From Zantedeschia hybrid cultivar (Eukaryota; Streptophyta; Magnoliopsida; Alismatales; Araceae), in assembly GCA_030544215.1 (NCBI GenBank), contig JARZZO010000006.1:51064501-51128500 (forward strand): DNA of 64,000 nucleotides, in the 5' to 3' direction. This document shows, one piece after another, positions 9,396-19,887 of the stretch (positions are counted from its first letter, which is position 1; every line of letters begins with the position of its first letter). Under the pieces are notes generated by a model that worked only from the letters and a program-made list of their open reading frames with translations, was not told where the DNA came from and searched no databases. A program made the position numbers and the translations under genes.

Positions 9396-12043
9396 TGAGT
9401 CTGCGCTTGTAGGTGCTACAGTGTTGAGTCTGCGCCTCCTTGCACAGACTCAGCGCCAGTTGCAGGTTTTGAGTCTGCGCCTCTTCCAAGTGGGTTTTTG
9501 GGCTTGAGGTGATTCTTTGATCCTCTCCCAAGCTGTCCAAATGTTCCTTGGGCCTAGGGCTGTCCTTTTGAGGCCCAATGAAGGTCCTAAATGGCTTGGA
9601 CTTTGGGTTTTTAAGCCCTTAATGTTTCAACCGAAATTTTACCATATGGTTTTAAGATTTTAAATGTTTTCCGATGTTTTCCAAGGATGTCCCGATCTAA
9701 GGGTGCCAGCAATCCCATGTTGGATAACCCATTAAGGGCCCTCACACAAAAAACATCATTCTTGTGTTCCCATTTCTATGGGTTCATTTAGATGATATGT
9801 CCCGAAGTCCCAATGAGTTGGTGGAGTTCCTTGCTCCCCAAATGTAAAAATGGAATGGGTGATTCCCTGTGGATAGCCCTTTCATTTTGAAGGCATTAAG
9901 GGCACCCTTTGGGTGAGTGGTTGGATGCTCGGCACACCCCCCTTTATAGCCACCTCTATAGTTTATGGCTACATGTGATCCTCTAGGGAAATTGGTGGAG
10001 TTCCTTTCTCCCCAAATGTAGAGATGTTTTGGATTACCCCTTGTGGGTTTTTCTTACATCTTGAAGGCATTAAAGGCACCCATTGGGTGAGTGGTTGGAT
10101 GCTCGGCACGCCCTCCTTTATAGCCATCCCTATCGTCCATTAGCCATTACATATCCCTTTAAGGGAGTTGGTCCTTTGGATCCCTTAATGCCATGATCCT
10201 TCATGAAGATCTTAAACCTTTTCACTAGGTTTTCCTAATGAAAGGTTGAAATTCAACTTGGAATCACTATATTGAGCACTTTTAATGCTTTATAATGTGA
10301 CCCAAGAAGAATGAGATAAACATGAAGAAATCATGTCATTTGAAGAAATCCACACAAGAACCACTCTTTGAAAAGGCCTCATGTAGCCATACTCAACTTC
10401 TGAGATTACTCAGTGTTATCCTCCCCAAATTTGTGGTGATTTTTGGATCACTTCAAGTTGAAAGAGGTATAAACCTGAAATTATGCTCAGATTTTGAGTC
10501 TGCGCACTTATAACCATGGAAATTCAATTGAGAATGGGGTACAATCTGTTTCTCTCCCCTCCGGATTTCATATTATAACTTTAATGGTTGAAACTAACTC
10601 CTTGGTGGATTTAATTGCAGCTTGAACTGTGCAGGAAATTCAAAAATCAAATTTCAAACTTGAATCTACGCCACTGTTCTGAGTCAATGCACCCTTGCGC
10701 AGACTCAACTCAAAACTGTCATAAGAGTCCTTGCAATGGGCTGATAGACTCGCTTATGGTTCAAGTAACTCAAATAATTAAAGTTAATTCATTCAAAAAA
10801 GATTTAAGATAGCCATCTTCTATTTTAAATAAACACAAAAATTTCAAACTTAAGTTGAGTCGGCACAACTTTCATAAACTCATTTCAAAAGGAAAAATCA
10901 ACTAAACAATAAATCAAATTGCTCAAATCACTCATAATCATATATCAAACACTCCATCTCATTTAAATAAACATCCATTTACAAAAACGATCCAAATCCC
11001 TTCAAAATAAACCAAAATCACAAGTTCAGCTGAGTCTGCGCACCCCTTGTGCAGACTCAAACCCATTTTTATTGTCTCCTTGATATTTGAACCTCCCCAG
11101 CTCTTTTAAACTCTTGGAATTCTCCTCAACCTTAGGAGGTTCCATCTTTTTAAGAATCTTGCTCAAAATCCTCTTTAAACTTGAGTCTGCGCATCAATCG
11201 CAAGGCGAAAACCTCATCTCTTGGCCCCCAAATCATGTCCGTAGCTCCAAATCTGTAAATAATCATCAAAAAAAATATAAGATCAAGTTATCCCACCAAA
11301 AATCCAATAAAACAACTCATAATCAAAAAGTCCAAAGTTCAGACTTGAGTCTGCGCATCCTGGCGCAGACTCAGCCCTGAAATTCACAAAAAATTAAAAA
11401 GCAACTTCCCGAGCACAAAAAAATGATCTCAAACGCTCTAAAAATCATGTTTATTCTTATATATCAGAATATCAAATAAAAACACCAAGTTGTTCTTAAA
11501 AAAATGCATAAAATAACTAAAAACACTTTGGTGACAAATGAGTCTGCGCTACCCAGCGCAGACTCAACCTTAAATTCCTAAAATTTGGTATTTTGGCTAT
11601 TAAAATTCCATCAAATCAAATCAAACTCTTAAGAATAAAACATATATTTTTCACAAATCAATACCCAAACAAAAAATGATAACTTTTCCCTAAAAAATTA
11701 CCTAAAAAACTGAAAAATAAACTTGTGACAGGTGAGTCTGCGCTACCCTGCGCAGACTCAACCCCTAATTACTAAAATCCAAATCTTTCAATTCTAATTC
11801 CTTTAAAATTAAATAAAAAACCCCAAGATAAAAAAAAAATACTTCCTATAAATAAAAAGTTAAATAAAACTCAAATTTGCCCTTTTGCAAAACATAAAAA
11901 ATACCTAAACGAAGCCTCATTTCCAAACTTAAAAAATTCAAACAAATCTTCAATGCATCCATATAAATCAATCCAAAAAATACTAAAAAATGTCTCTCAT
12001 CATCATCCATCAATAAAAATCAATCAAGTCTTGTGCAGACTCA
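9396..12043. repeat. Array of TGAGTCTGCGC / GCGCAGACTCA palindromes
   Basis: Complete inverted pairs are at 9425-9452, 10679-10707, 11031-11059, 11346-11373, 11539-11566 and 11733-11760. Single arms are at 9396, 9470, 10495, 11182 and 12033. The last three complete pairs have perfect 11-bp arms and 6-base loops. The surrounding AT-rich sequence is repeated with a period of about 150-195 bp at the right end. Confidence 0.9.
9815..10150 (+). repeat. 174-bp tandem duplication
   Basis: Words such as GGGTGAGTGGTTGGATGCTC at 9911 and again at 10085, TTGGTGGAGTTCC and TTGAAGGCATTAA recur 174 bp apart. The copies differ by substitutions, so the duplication is not recent. Confidence 0.85.
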
Positions 12044-12347
12044 ACTCTAAACTAAAAAATAAGTTTTCTTCTCAAATAAAAACTGAAATTCATTCATTTT
12101 TCGAATGCAATCTTGTATATCTTACTTATATCATTTCAAAGGGTGTTATTCTATTCTTTTGACGATTAATCAAGAGTTTTCCTCTTAGGAGGATGTAATT
12201 AACACTATTCCATTTATGGGTAGCGGGATCGGGTCAAAGAACTACGCAATCATCTGATTGAGTCAAGTAGAGCGTACAAATAACAAATCTAAATCAAAAA
12301 ATCAAGATTAAGTGCTTTTTTTTTTTGCTCTAAAAAATGTACGACAA

Positions 12348-13156
12348 TCTCTTTCCAGTTTGGTTCTCAACTTCATTTTTAAATTCTTTAAATTTCTCAA
12401 AGACTTCTGACTTATATTTCATTAAATATATGCAGCTATATCTTGAGAAATCATCTGTAAATGAAACGAAATATGAGTAACCACCTATAGCATGAGTGGA
12501 CATTGGACCACATACATCACTATGTATTAGTTCCAATAATTCCTTAACTCTTTCTCTATGTCCAGAAAATGGAGCTTTAGTCATTTTTCCCATGAGACAA
12601 GCTTCACAAGTTGCAAATGATTCATAATCAAATAGATCAAGATATCCATTCTTTTGTAACTTAATGATCTTGTTCTCATTTATATGACCGAGCCTACAAT
12701 GTCATAGGTATGATTTATTCACATCTTTATCTATTTGTTTAAGAGACTTATTTACTAGACATACATCATATGCAATATCAAGTAAATACAAACTATTTAA
12801 TAAATATCCAGAAGCAAACATTTTGTCTCTTAGATAAATAGAACAACAATTATTCTCTAGTTTCAGTAAATATCCTTCTCTATCTAAATAAGAAATAGAA
12901 ATGATATTCCTAATAATAGTTGAACATAATAACAATCTTTAAGTTCCAACATGTCTCATGATGGCATCTTGAGTCTTACTGTCCCCACAGCTAATGCAGC
13001 AACCTTTGCTCTATTTCCAAGTCTCAGATCCACGTCTCCACGATTCAATCTTCTTTTACGTGTTAGAACCTGCAGGTTGTTGTAGATATGAGAAACACAT
13101 CCAGTATCTAACACCCAAGATGTAGATTCTCTATAAGACAAGTTAAGATCAATCAT
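12348..13156 (-). pseudogene. C1 protease, GAG-pre-integrase and integrase start
   Basis: At 13156-12956 the aspartic protease phrase WVLDTGCVSHI is readable. At 12935-12702 a GAG-pre-integrase segment follows. At 12593-12348 the integrase start has the first catalytic Asp in LIHSDVCGPMST, then FTDDFSRYSCIYL. Frames are broken between these blocks, and the reading ends abruptly after NQTGKR at the T1 boundary. These proteins would process the polyprotein and insert cDNA; here they are dead. Confidence 0.8.
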
Positions 13157-13995
13157 GAGTATACCTGAAACTTTACCAAGCTTCTCCTATGCTTTTTCTT
13201 CTAGATAAATCTTGCAGTTTCTTTTCCAGTATCCTTCTTTATGGCAGTGAAAATATTGACCTTTATCATTGGCTTTTGCTTTGCCCTTTTGAATAGCTGG
13301 CTTGCTTTTTACTGGCCTTTTAGACTTTCCTTTCTCAAAGGTCTGTCCAGCTTTCCTTTTCTTATCGGTCTTACCAACAAGCATTATATGTGGCTTATCC
13401 TTCTGGATAGTCTCCTCAGTTGTCTTCAACATGTTGATCAGCTCAGTCAGTGTAACCTCAATTTTATTCATATTGAAGTGAATGATAAACTGTGAAAAAG
13501 AGTCTGATAAGGATTGAAAGATTAAATCGATGCTTAGGTCAATGTTCAGAACAAAGCCAAGTACTGCAAGCCTTTCTATCCACTTATCATCTTAAGCACA
13601 TGTGTTTGCGCAGATGTGCCATCGGTCATTCTAGTCTTGAACAGTTTCTTTGATATCTCAAATCTTTCTGTTTTGGACTGTTCACCAAACAACTCTTGTA
13701 GGTGATTCAGAATGGCTTTAGCTTCCATATTATCATGTCATCTTTGTAGTTCAATAGACATAGAACCCAACATATAACATTGGACTTTAATAGAGTCCTC
13801 CTTCTAGTTTTCATAAATTATCAGTTCATCTTCATTGACATTTTCACCAGGCTGTTCTGGATCAAGCTGATCCAGGACATAAGCAATTTTCTCACACCTC
13901 AGGACAATCTTCAGGTTGCGGAGCCAATCAATATAATTTGGTCCCTTGAGTTTGTTAGCATCGAATATGCTACGAAAAGGATTAGGTGACGACAT
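13157..13995 (-). pseudogene. C1 gag
   Basis: Starts at the ATG ending at 13995 (MSSPNPFRSIFDANKLKG). A stop follows at about 13804, then homologous reading continues with frame breaks to the zinc knuckle near 13230 and the Lys-rich linker. The CCHC knuckle is damaged: the first Cys and the His positions read Tyr (YFHCHKEGYWKRNC), each explicable by one G-to-A or C-to-T change. Just upstream of the ATG there is TTTCTTTGTAG, which looks like a 3' splice site. Confidence 0.8.
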
Positions 13996-16566
13996 AGCGA
14001 CCTACAAAGAAATCTTACGATAATGAGCAAATAGTTCAATTAAATCAGATTTAGTACTTTTAATCTAGATTTTGCTCCCACTATTTTTCGGCGATCTGTA
14101 CGACCCTCTATTGTATAGAACAGGAGATTTCGGTGCTCTCCTAGTGAGGATCAAAATCCTTTGGATATCATGCATGTAATCTTGTGGTAGCACAACAAAT
14201 CACATCATGTTCCTTAGGCAGCCAACTTTTGGCAATCGCAACATTTGCAATATCTGATCAATTTTAACCCCTAAATCAGTTTGATCTTGTGGTAGCACAA
14301 CAAATCAAATGATTTAGTTAAGTTAATCCATCATTACGAAGATAGCATGAATTCGTGGTGCATTCTTTGTGGTAGCACAACAAAACTACACCATTTGTCC
14401 ATCTATTTAGAAGAACATCATATGTCATAGATCGTAATTAATTACTAAATAAAATAGACCTTGTGGTAGCACGAGTCGCCCATTTGAAATAAAAATTAAC
14501 CTAAGATCTATAATGATGGTAGGTTATGTGGATTATTCTAAATATCTCACGTTACAACTTAAATTTGAAAAAGGGGGTATTTTAGTTATTTTTATAAAAT
14601 AAGTGCTATTAATAATATTTCGATTTGAATTATCATATATACTTTAATGAAATATCTATCTAATAGTACACTCCATAGATATCACATATATGTAGAAATT
14701 TAAATTAGGATGATCATGGACTACTAATTCTATTATGGATTCATCGGAGCCAAACGATGATTCATAATGAGATCCTATGGTGAATCCAGCAATACATATT
14801 CCATTTGATGTCAGTCCGTCCTCCAGAGGTGTCTTTAGAAGATCCCGTCCTCAATAACTTAATCCCAAAAATTACATGAACATAGGACTCGCCGGTCCAC
14901 TAATGTACATCTAAATAATTTGAGACCTTGATCTTATTAAGGGGAGTACAAACTTTAAGGGAGATAGAATGTACATTTGGATTAAGAGAGAGGAGGACAC
15001 GCAGGTCCTATTTAAAAACATCAAATAAAACATGCATCGCATTCAACCACAATAACCATCACATGATTAATCTAAGTCTATGATCATCCCACCATTCAAA
15101 AAACACATCACATGCACCAAATAATTATCATATAATTATTGTTTGGTAAAATAAAAAATTATCAAACCATTAGTTTTTGAAACAACAATTATTTCAAACA
15201 TATCAATAAAACATCATTGATAAACATTTTAACTAAACAATTTAGTTAATATTTCTCATGCTCAAACAATTTGAACAAATAAGATAAATCAAGTTATGCA
15301 GAATATTAATCAAGTTAAAGAATCTAATTCTGAACTTAATTAAATAAAAGGGATTGAGTTAATAATTTAAAACTCCTTTTAAATAACTAACTCATACCCT
15401 ATTAGATTTAAACCCCCTTAATTAATTAACAGTTAAATAAACAATTTAAATAAACTGTTAACTAATAATTTTACAATTCAAACAAAATTTAAAACTGTAA
15501 AATTTGGTTTAAAATCAATTTAAATAGGCTTAAAAGGGATTATTAAAGGATTAAATGGGGTTTAAAAAGCTTAATGGGTCCGGGGATAGGTGCCGGGTCT
15601 AGATCTGATCCGGATCATGCGCAGGTCGGAGCGGGTTTGGGCGGGCCGACCTGGTACCCACGCTCCGCTCACCCCCGTCGCCTGTTAGGGTTTCCGGGGG
15701 AGCCGCCTGGCTCGTACAGGCGAGGTAGTGCGGGAAGGGCAGCGGCCGGCCTTGGCGGGGCCCGGGCGGCGCTTCTTACGTCGCTGGATGTCGCCTATTC
15801 CACTCCCCGACGCCCCTTAGGGCAACCACATGGCGCGCGGTGAGGAGGCGGCGACAGGTGCGCTGGCCGCAGTGAAGAAGGAAGCGTAGCCTATCGGGTA
15901 GCTGGCCGCACAACGCCAGACGGCGTCTGTGGTGCTGGCGGACATCACCGGCTACGTCGATGGGTGCCACCGCACGTCCCTCGTATCCCTACATGCATCA
16001 AAATAATTGCATGGCCGTATAGCCATCGTCTCGATCATATGCCAGAGGAAGAGAACTTTTCTAGCCGGTGGCCTGCCTGGTCCGGGCAGCGATGGGCGAC
16101 GTCGACTTGGCTACCAGACGTTGCTATGCGTCCCACGCAGCAACACGAAGCCAGGGACTATCCCTGTGCTTCACTATCATCAAGATAATATCCTTCTCCC
16201 CGTGAACATCTGTATGAATATCATGCAAAACCTAGCGACCCGCCCTCTAGGTGCAGCCCTATGGAAGGCCGCATAGGAACCCTAAACAGTTACAGAGAAC
16301 CATGCATGTTTGTGTGATTCTCTATGAACCAAGCTATCATAGATAATTCATTTTAAAGATAATATTGCATATTACCATTATTCATGCTCTCCGAACATTT
16401 CAAAAGCATAGAATAAAATATCTTTAAACTTGCGAACAGTTCCCAACTATCATACGATAGCAAAAACCCTTTTTGAAAAACTAGCCCTAGAACGTGGACA
16501 ATACAGTTCTACGCGCATAACGAGAAATTATCACGCAAAACGATGCCGTTTTACGATCGAACTAGC
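13996..16566 (-). other. C1 leader between primer site and gag
   Basis: About 2.6 kb without a supported gene. Going from the primer site towards gag: a GC-rich block (about 16290-15560) with compositional open frames, an AT-rich block rich in short palindromes (about 15500-14600), then the four-hairpin array (14475-14178) close to gag. The same order occurs in C3 and C4, so this is a shared leader design and not random filler. Confidence 0.7.
14176..14476 (-). repeat. Four-hairpin leader array of C1
   Basis: The word TTGTGGTAGCACAA (+ strand) or a one-base variant occurs at 14182, 14287, 14367 and 14461, spaced 105, 80 and 94 bp. On the - strand each copy reads TTGTGCTACCACAA and is enclosed by different but mutually complementary flanks: for example TTTGAT with ATCAAA around the copy at 14287, and TGGTGTA with TGCACCA around the copy at 14367. 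Loop constant, stems different. Confidence 0.85.
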
Positions 16567-16584
16567 AACCTGGCTCTGATACCA
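16567..16584 (-). other. C1 primer-binding site
   Basis: AACCTGGCTCTGATACCA on the + strand is the reverse complement of TGGTATCAGAGCCAGGTT, the initiator-tRNA-Met-complementary site of plant Copia elements. One base separates it from the LTR end. Confidence 0.9.
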
Positions 16585-16585
16585 C

Positions 16586-18157
16586 TGTTAGGAATCGGGA
16601 ATTAATGCAGGAGAATAGGAACCGATTCCCTTTATTGGGTTCCTGGGATCAAAAAATGAACTAATAAAATTAACAGGAAGAACCGTTCTTCACCTTTGCG
16701 GGGTTTCAAATCTCCTGTGAATTGAACCGTTTCCATAATCGCACACGCGCACGATCTCCAGAGGTATCCACACAGGCTCCCGACGCAGACGCAATTTTCT
16801 CCTCGGCTTGAGTACTTCCACCCGATCTCAAATCCACCATACAGTTGAGAAGAGAGAGGGATATTCTTCAAGAGAGAGGAGAGAGAAACTCCAAGAGGTG
16901 TAGTGTACATGTGCAACTTCTTTTCCACCCCTCCCTTTGGCCTCCTTTTATAACAATTATAGATAAGGCCAATGATTAATTCTCATGATTATCCAAGAAC
17001 TTGGCCTTGGATAATTCTCCATTTAAATATTCATGTTTATCTTGCTGGTTTTCACAAAAACCTAGATAAATATAATATTTAACATCTCTCGCCGTCTTAC
17101 GAGAACTCTTATGTGTGTGACCCTTTAGGCCCATATATCAATTTGGTTTTAGGCCCACTAAACTTAGAACTAATTATAAAGTTTAGTATTTATTAATTAT
17201 TATTTAAACATCATATGATAAATAATTAATTTAATAAATTAATGGTTTATCATCCGATCATTAATCCACTTGACCTTTTGACTATGAACGGCACCAAACA
17301 CTACATCATGATCCCAAAAGATATAAGGGATACTGTTCCCTTTATTTGAACCTTTCTGTCTGCAGATACCGTACAGATAAAATCCTTCACTCACCAATAT
17401 CCCAATAACGTAAGGGTATGTTTCATAGTCAAACCCTTTATCGTATTATTTAGATGGATTCCAGTACTCAGTTAACTTTTAGAAAGACATCTCTTTCAGT
17501 TGACCCTAACCAGGGATTTCTGTGTACACATCCATAGGACATTCTCTCTCCAGTCATATACCAAGAGTGAGTGATCCCCTGTTGTTCAGTCAATTACCTT
17601 CGCAAGCTTTCCGCTATGTCTGAGAGACTGACTATCGTGGACTTAATGGTTAAAGTCCACAAGCCAGAGAATCAAGTCACAATGGTCTGCAAGTAAGGTA
17701 TCATTGGTGACTCAGGTTAAAGGATCAATTGCGCTACTGCAACGATTGAACTCCCTAGTTGAGTATTAGGTATATTGTCCATCTAGGAATTCTAATTGAT
17801 CAGTTTAGTGAACTCATTCTCTAATGAGCACCCACAAGTTTGTCTTAGTGTCACTACACGAGTGAATGTGAGATCATTCACCCTCATCGCATGAGCAGAA
17901 ATAACCTATGTCGATCTTATTGGATATTTAATGTCCAATTCAAATATCCTATGATCGAAAACTATTTAAGACAAGTAACTAAGAATATTGATCTCACTAT
18001 CATGATCTCATCATGATTCAATATCCTATAAATTTGTCTACGGACCTTCATTACGATAGTGAATTTGTGAGAACTATATATAATGAAATGATTGTCTTTA
18101 TTAATATTCAGAACTAGAATGTACAAAGATTGGCTTTAAGGCCACTCAATTCTATCA
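16586..18157 (-). repeat. C1 5' LTR (1572 bp)
   Basis: On the - strand it starts TGATAGAATTGAGTGGCC at 18157, homologous to the LTR starts of C3 and C4 (shared GCCAATC), and ends CCTAACA at 16586 next to the primer site. A TATA box (TTATAAAAGG, - strand, 16953-16944) places the transcription start near 16920. It contains the U3 hairpin at 17911-17958. Confidence 0.85.
16944..16953 (-). promoter_or_regulatory. C1 LTR TATA box
   Basis: TTATAAAAGG on the - strand, about 360 bp before the LTR end, in the position expected for the U3/R boundary of a Copia LTR. Confidence 0.55.
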
Positions 18158-18774
18158 GTCCGATCGAATTTAATTTGCGATATTAATTCAATTGATTAAT
18201 AAATTAATATTGAGTTATTAATTGATTAATCAGGCCAGTGAGGAGTCATTGGGCTTATTGGGCTATTAACCGGACTGGTTATTGGGCCTAGAGGGTCACA
18301 CACAAATGATTCTCAAGGCGATAGATAATAACTTTGTTTTATATTAAACCGGAGGTTTTTATGAAAAATCGCGTGGTTAATATAAAAGATAATGAATGGG
18401 CTAAGCAGGCCAGGCTACTGCTAATCCTAGCCGCTCCCTACTCTCTTCCTCTCTCTCTTTGGTGCCCCAGGCCGGTCCTATTCTCCGGGTCTCCTCTACC
18501 GCTTCTTCAACTCCCATCCGACGGGAAATCGACCATGCATCGCAGCGGTCGTTGCGGTGAACGGCGAAGGGTCTGTGAGCTGCGACGAGCGAGCAACTTG
18601 AGGATTCAAATCCGACGGAACCAACGGAACCAATCGGTTGTGGATTCAAATCCGCAGGAGGTAATAAACGAATATCTGATAATCGTATGGTTTTATTCGA
18701 AATGGAAAAAATGGACCGCTGGTTTTATTTTAATTTCCGTTGCGTGAGCTCCGGAGAAACGTGAGAACCCAACA
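18158..18774 (+). repeat. C2 LTR, 3' part
   Basis: Contains the bulged hairpin (18232-18255), a TATA-like TTTATATTAA near 18338, the cap-proximal hairpin (18343-18381) and the LTR end CCCAACA. It is clearly related to, but diverged from, the C4 LTR. Confidence 0.8.
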
Positions 18775-18775
18775 A

Positions 18776-18793
18776 TGGTATTAGAGCCAGGTT
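18776..18793 (+). other. C2 primer-binding site
   Basis: TGGTATTAGAGCCAGGTT, one base after the LTR. It has the same C-to-T variant (TATTAG instead of TATCAG) as C3. Confidence 0.9.
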
Positions 18794-19673
18794 CCACTAT
18801 TTCTCGTCCCGTTTTGGTCTCCGAATTAATTTTTCCTTGAATTATTCTATGCATCGTTTTAATTTTTACGCAAGGATAATAGTCATGCGATGATTACTGC
18901 GATTAGATCGTTCTTTTGTGTAAAAATTAATTTTTTATTTGTGGTTTTTTGGAGCTCTTCATGGGATGAAGAACGGGGTTAGTGGGGCTTCGTTCGGAGT
19001 TCCCAAGCATAGGGAAGGAGGGCCGGGACTTCGGATCCTCAAGGAAAGGTCGCCGGTCCTCACTAGACTCCAAGTCGGGGCCGGAGGGACGGCTATAAAT
19101 CCCCTTCTTCCTCTCGGTTTGATGTAAACCAGAAAATTAGAGGAGATAAAAAAAGGGTTGGCCGACTGCTTTAAAAGGGGGCCACTGGCGCCCCTACTAG
19201 TGCTAGCAGCGTTGCCGGCGCTGGGGGCGCTGGGGCGACGTCGGCGAGGCCAGGCGGCGCTGCAACCCCTTTCCCTCCACCTGCAACCTGTAAGGGCAGC
19301 TAGGGCTTTCGGGTTCAGGCGCTGGGTTGGAGGAGATGGGGGGCCAGCTCTAAGCCGGTCCAAGGCGGCTGGACCGGCCGATCAGGGGCACCCTGACCAG
19401 CTTAAGCCCCCCACAGAGCAAGGTTTCTGAGCCCTGGCTTGAACCAGGGCCCTTGGTTCGAGCCCTGGCCAAGCCAAGGGGCTCGAACCCGATGCTGAGT
19501 TGACTCAGCCCCTTGACTTTTGATGCCCCTTATTTGTTTTAAAACCCCTAAACCACTATTAGCTCATTAGATTTAATATGATTGGATTTTAATTTAAGAT
19601 TTAATTTTTTTTTTTAAAAATTAAATTATTATTCAATCTTATTAAGTGGGCGCTAATGATTTTGAATCATTTT

Positions 19674-19887
19674 TGATGGGGCAGAATCCGATTCGGCCCA
19701 ATAGCGGCCCTCTATCTAATAGCGGCCCTCGGCCCAACAGCGGCCCTCGGCCCAACAGCGGCGCTCGGCCCAATAGCCGTATCCGGCCCATTTCGGTGGA
19801 TTACGAGGCACTATGGCGGTTTATGATGGTTTATTAGCAACCGAAAACATAGTCCTATATCGGCTGCAACAATCAGGTAACCCCCAT
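19674..19887 (+). repeat. T2 LTR, left part (start inferred)
   Basis: This stretch joins in sequence to 47275 once G1 and C3 are removed. The start is set at TGATGGGGCAG, right after the last short palindrome of the C2 leader, and is approximate. It holds an 18-bp tandem repeat at about 19694-19790 (AGCGGCCCTCGGCCCAAC and variants, four copies). With 47275-47652 this gives an LTR of roughly 590 bp. Confidence 0.5.
19694..19790 (+). repeat. 18-bp tandem repeat in T2 U3
   Basis: Four to five units related to AGCGGCCCTCGGCCCAAC. The unit length is a multiple of three, so an open frame (Asn-Ser-Gly-Pro-Arg-Pro repeats) appears by chance. I do not call it a gene. Confidence 0.85.

Larger units (their letters stand above)
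1..12347 (+). mobile_element. T1: 3' part of a Tat/Ogre-like Ty3/Gypsy retrotransposon
   Basis: The region holds, in order, 50-bp repeats, an antisense spliced gene, an 81-bp repeat array, a polypurine tract (7355-7366) and a long AT-rich LTR-like block (about 7369-12347). Antisense extra genes between integrase and the 3' LTR, and very long LTRs, are known for Tat/Ogre lineages. The orientation comes from the polypurine tract, which precedes the LTR on the + strand. The right end abuts the middle of a Copia integrase coding sequence, so T1 most likely inserted into C1. The proposed LTR ends share a short inverted repeat, TGTCG at the start and CGACA at the end. No gag-pol of T1 lies in the window, so the lineage call is inferred from architecture. 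Confidence 0.6.
7369..12347 (+). repeat. Probable 3' LTR of T1, about 5 kb
   Basis: Starts TGTTGTCGCC after the polypurine tract and ends near ACGACAA at 12341-12347, where recognisable Copia integrase begins on the other strand. Near the end, 'gggtcaaagaactacgcaa' resembles a phrase common at the ends of Tat/Ogre LTRs. A TATA-like box lies at 8301. The block contains no coding sequence; it is AT-rich after 10.2 kb and full of tandem and palindromic repeats. The first LTR of T1 is outside the window, so the length is an inference. Confidence 0.5.
12348..18157 (-). mobile_element. C1: Copia element, 3' part removed at T1 junction
   Basis: On the - strand the order is LTR (18157-16586), primer-binding site, 2.6-kb leader, gag, protease and the start of integrase, which stops at the T1 junction near 12347. 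Copia identity follows from gag, then protease, then integrase, and from the TGGTATCAGAGCC primer site. The gag start (phrase LKGPNYIDWLRNLKIVL) is typical of the Angela/Tork group. C1 sits inside a related older LTR (C2). The bases GTCCG at 18158-18162 may be its target duplication, but the partner copy would lie left of T1. Confidence 0.85.
18158..19673 (+). mobile_element. C2: Copia LTR fragment plus leader
   Basis: From 18158 the sequence aligns with the 3' part of the C4 LTR (shared CCAGTGAGGAGTCA, GGGCCTAGAGGGTCACAC and the cap-proximal hairpin) and ends CCCAACA at 18774. A primer site and a leader follow, with a GC-rich block at 18950-19540 and AT-rich palindromic sequence to about 19673. 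The leader is cut by the start of T2. The missing 5' part of the LTR would lie on the far side of C1 and T1, outside the window. Confidence 0.8.

Noticed and set aside
19646..19837. Small protein with Asn-Ser-Gly-Pro repeats
   Set aside because: 18-bp tandem repeat in the T2 LTR; the unit length divides by three so the frame stays open by chance.
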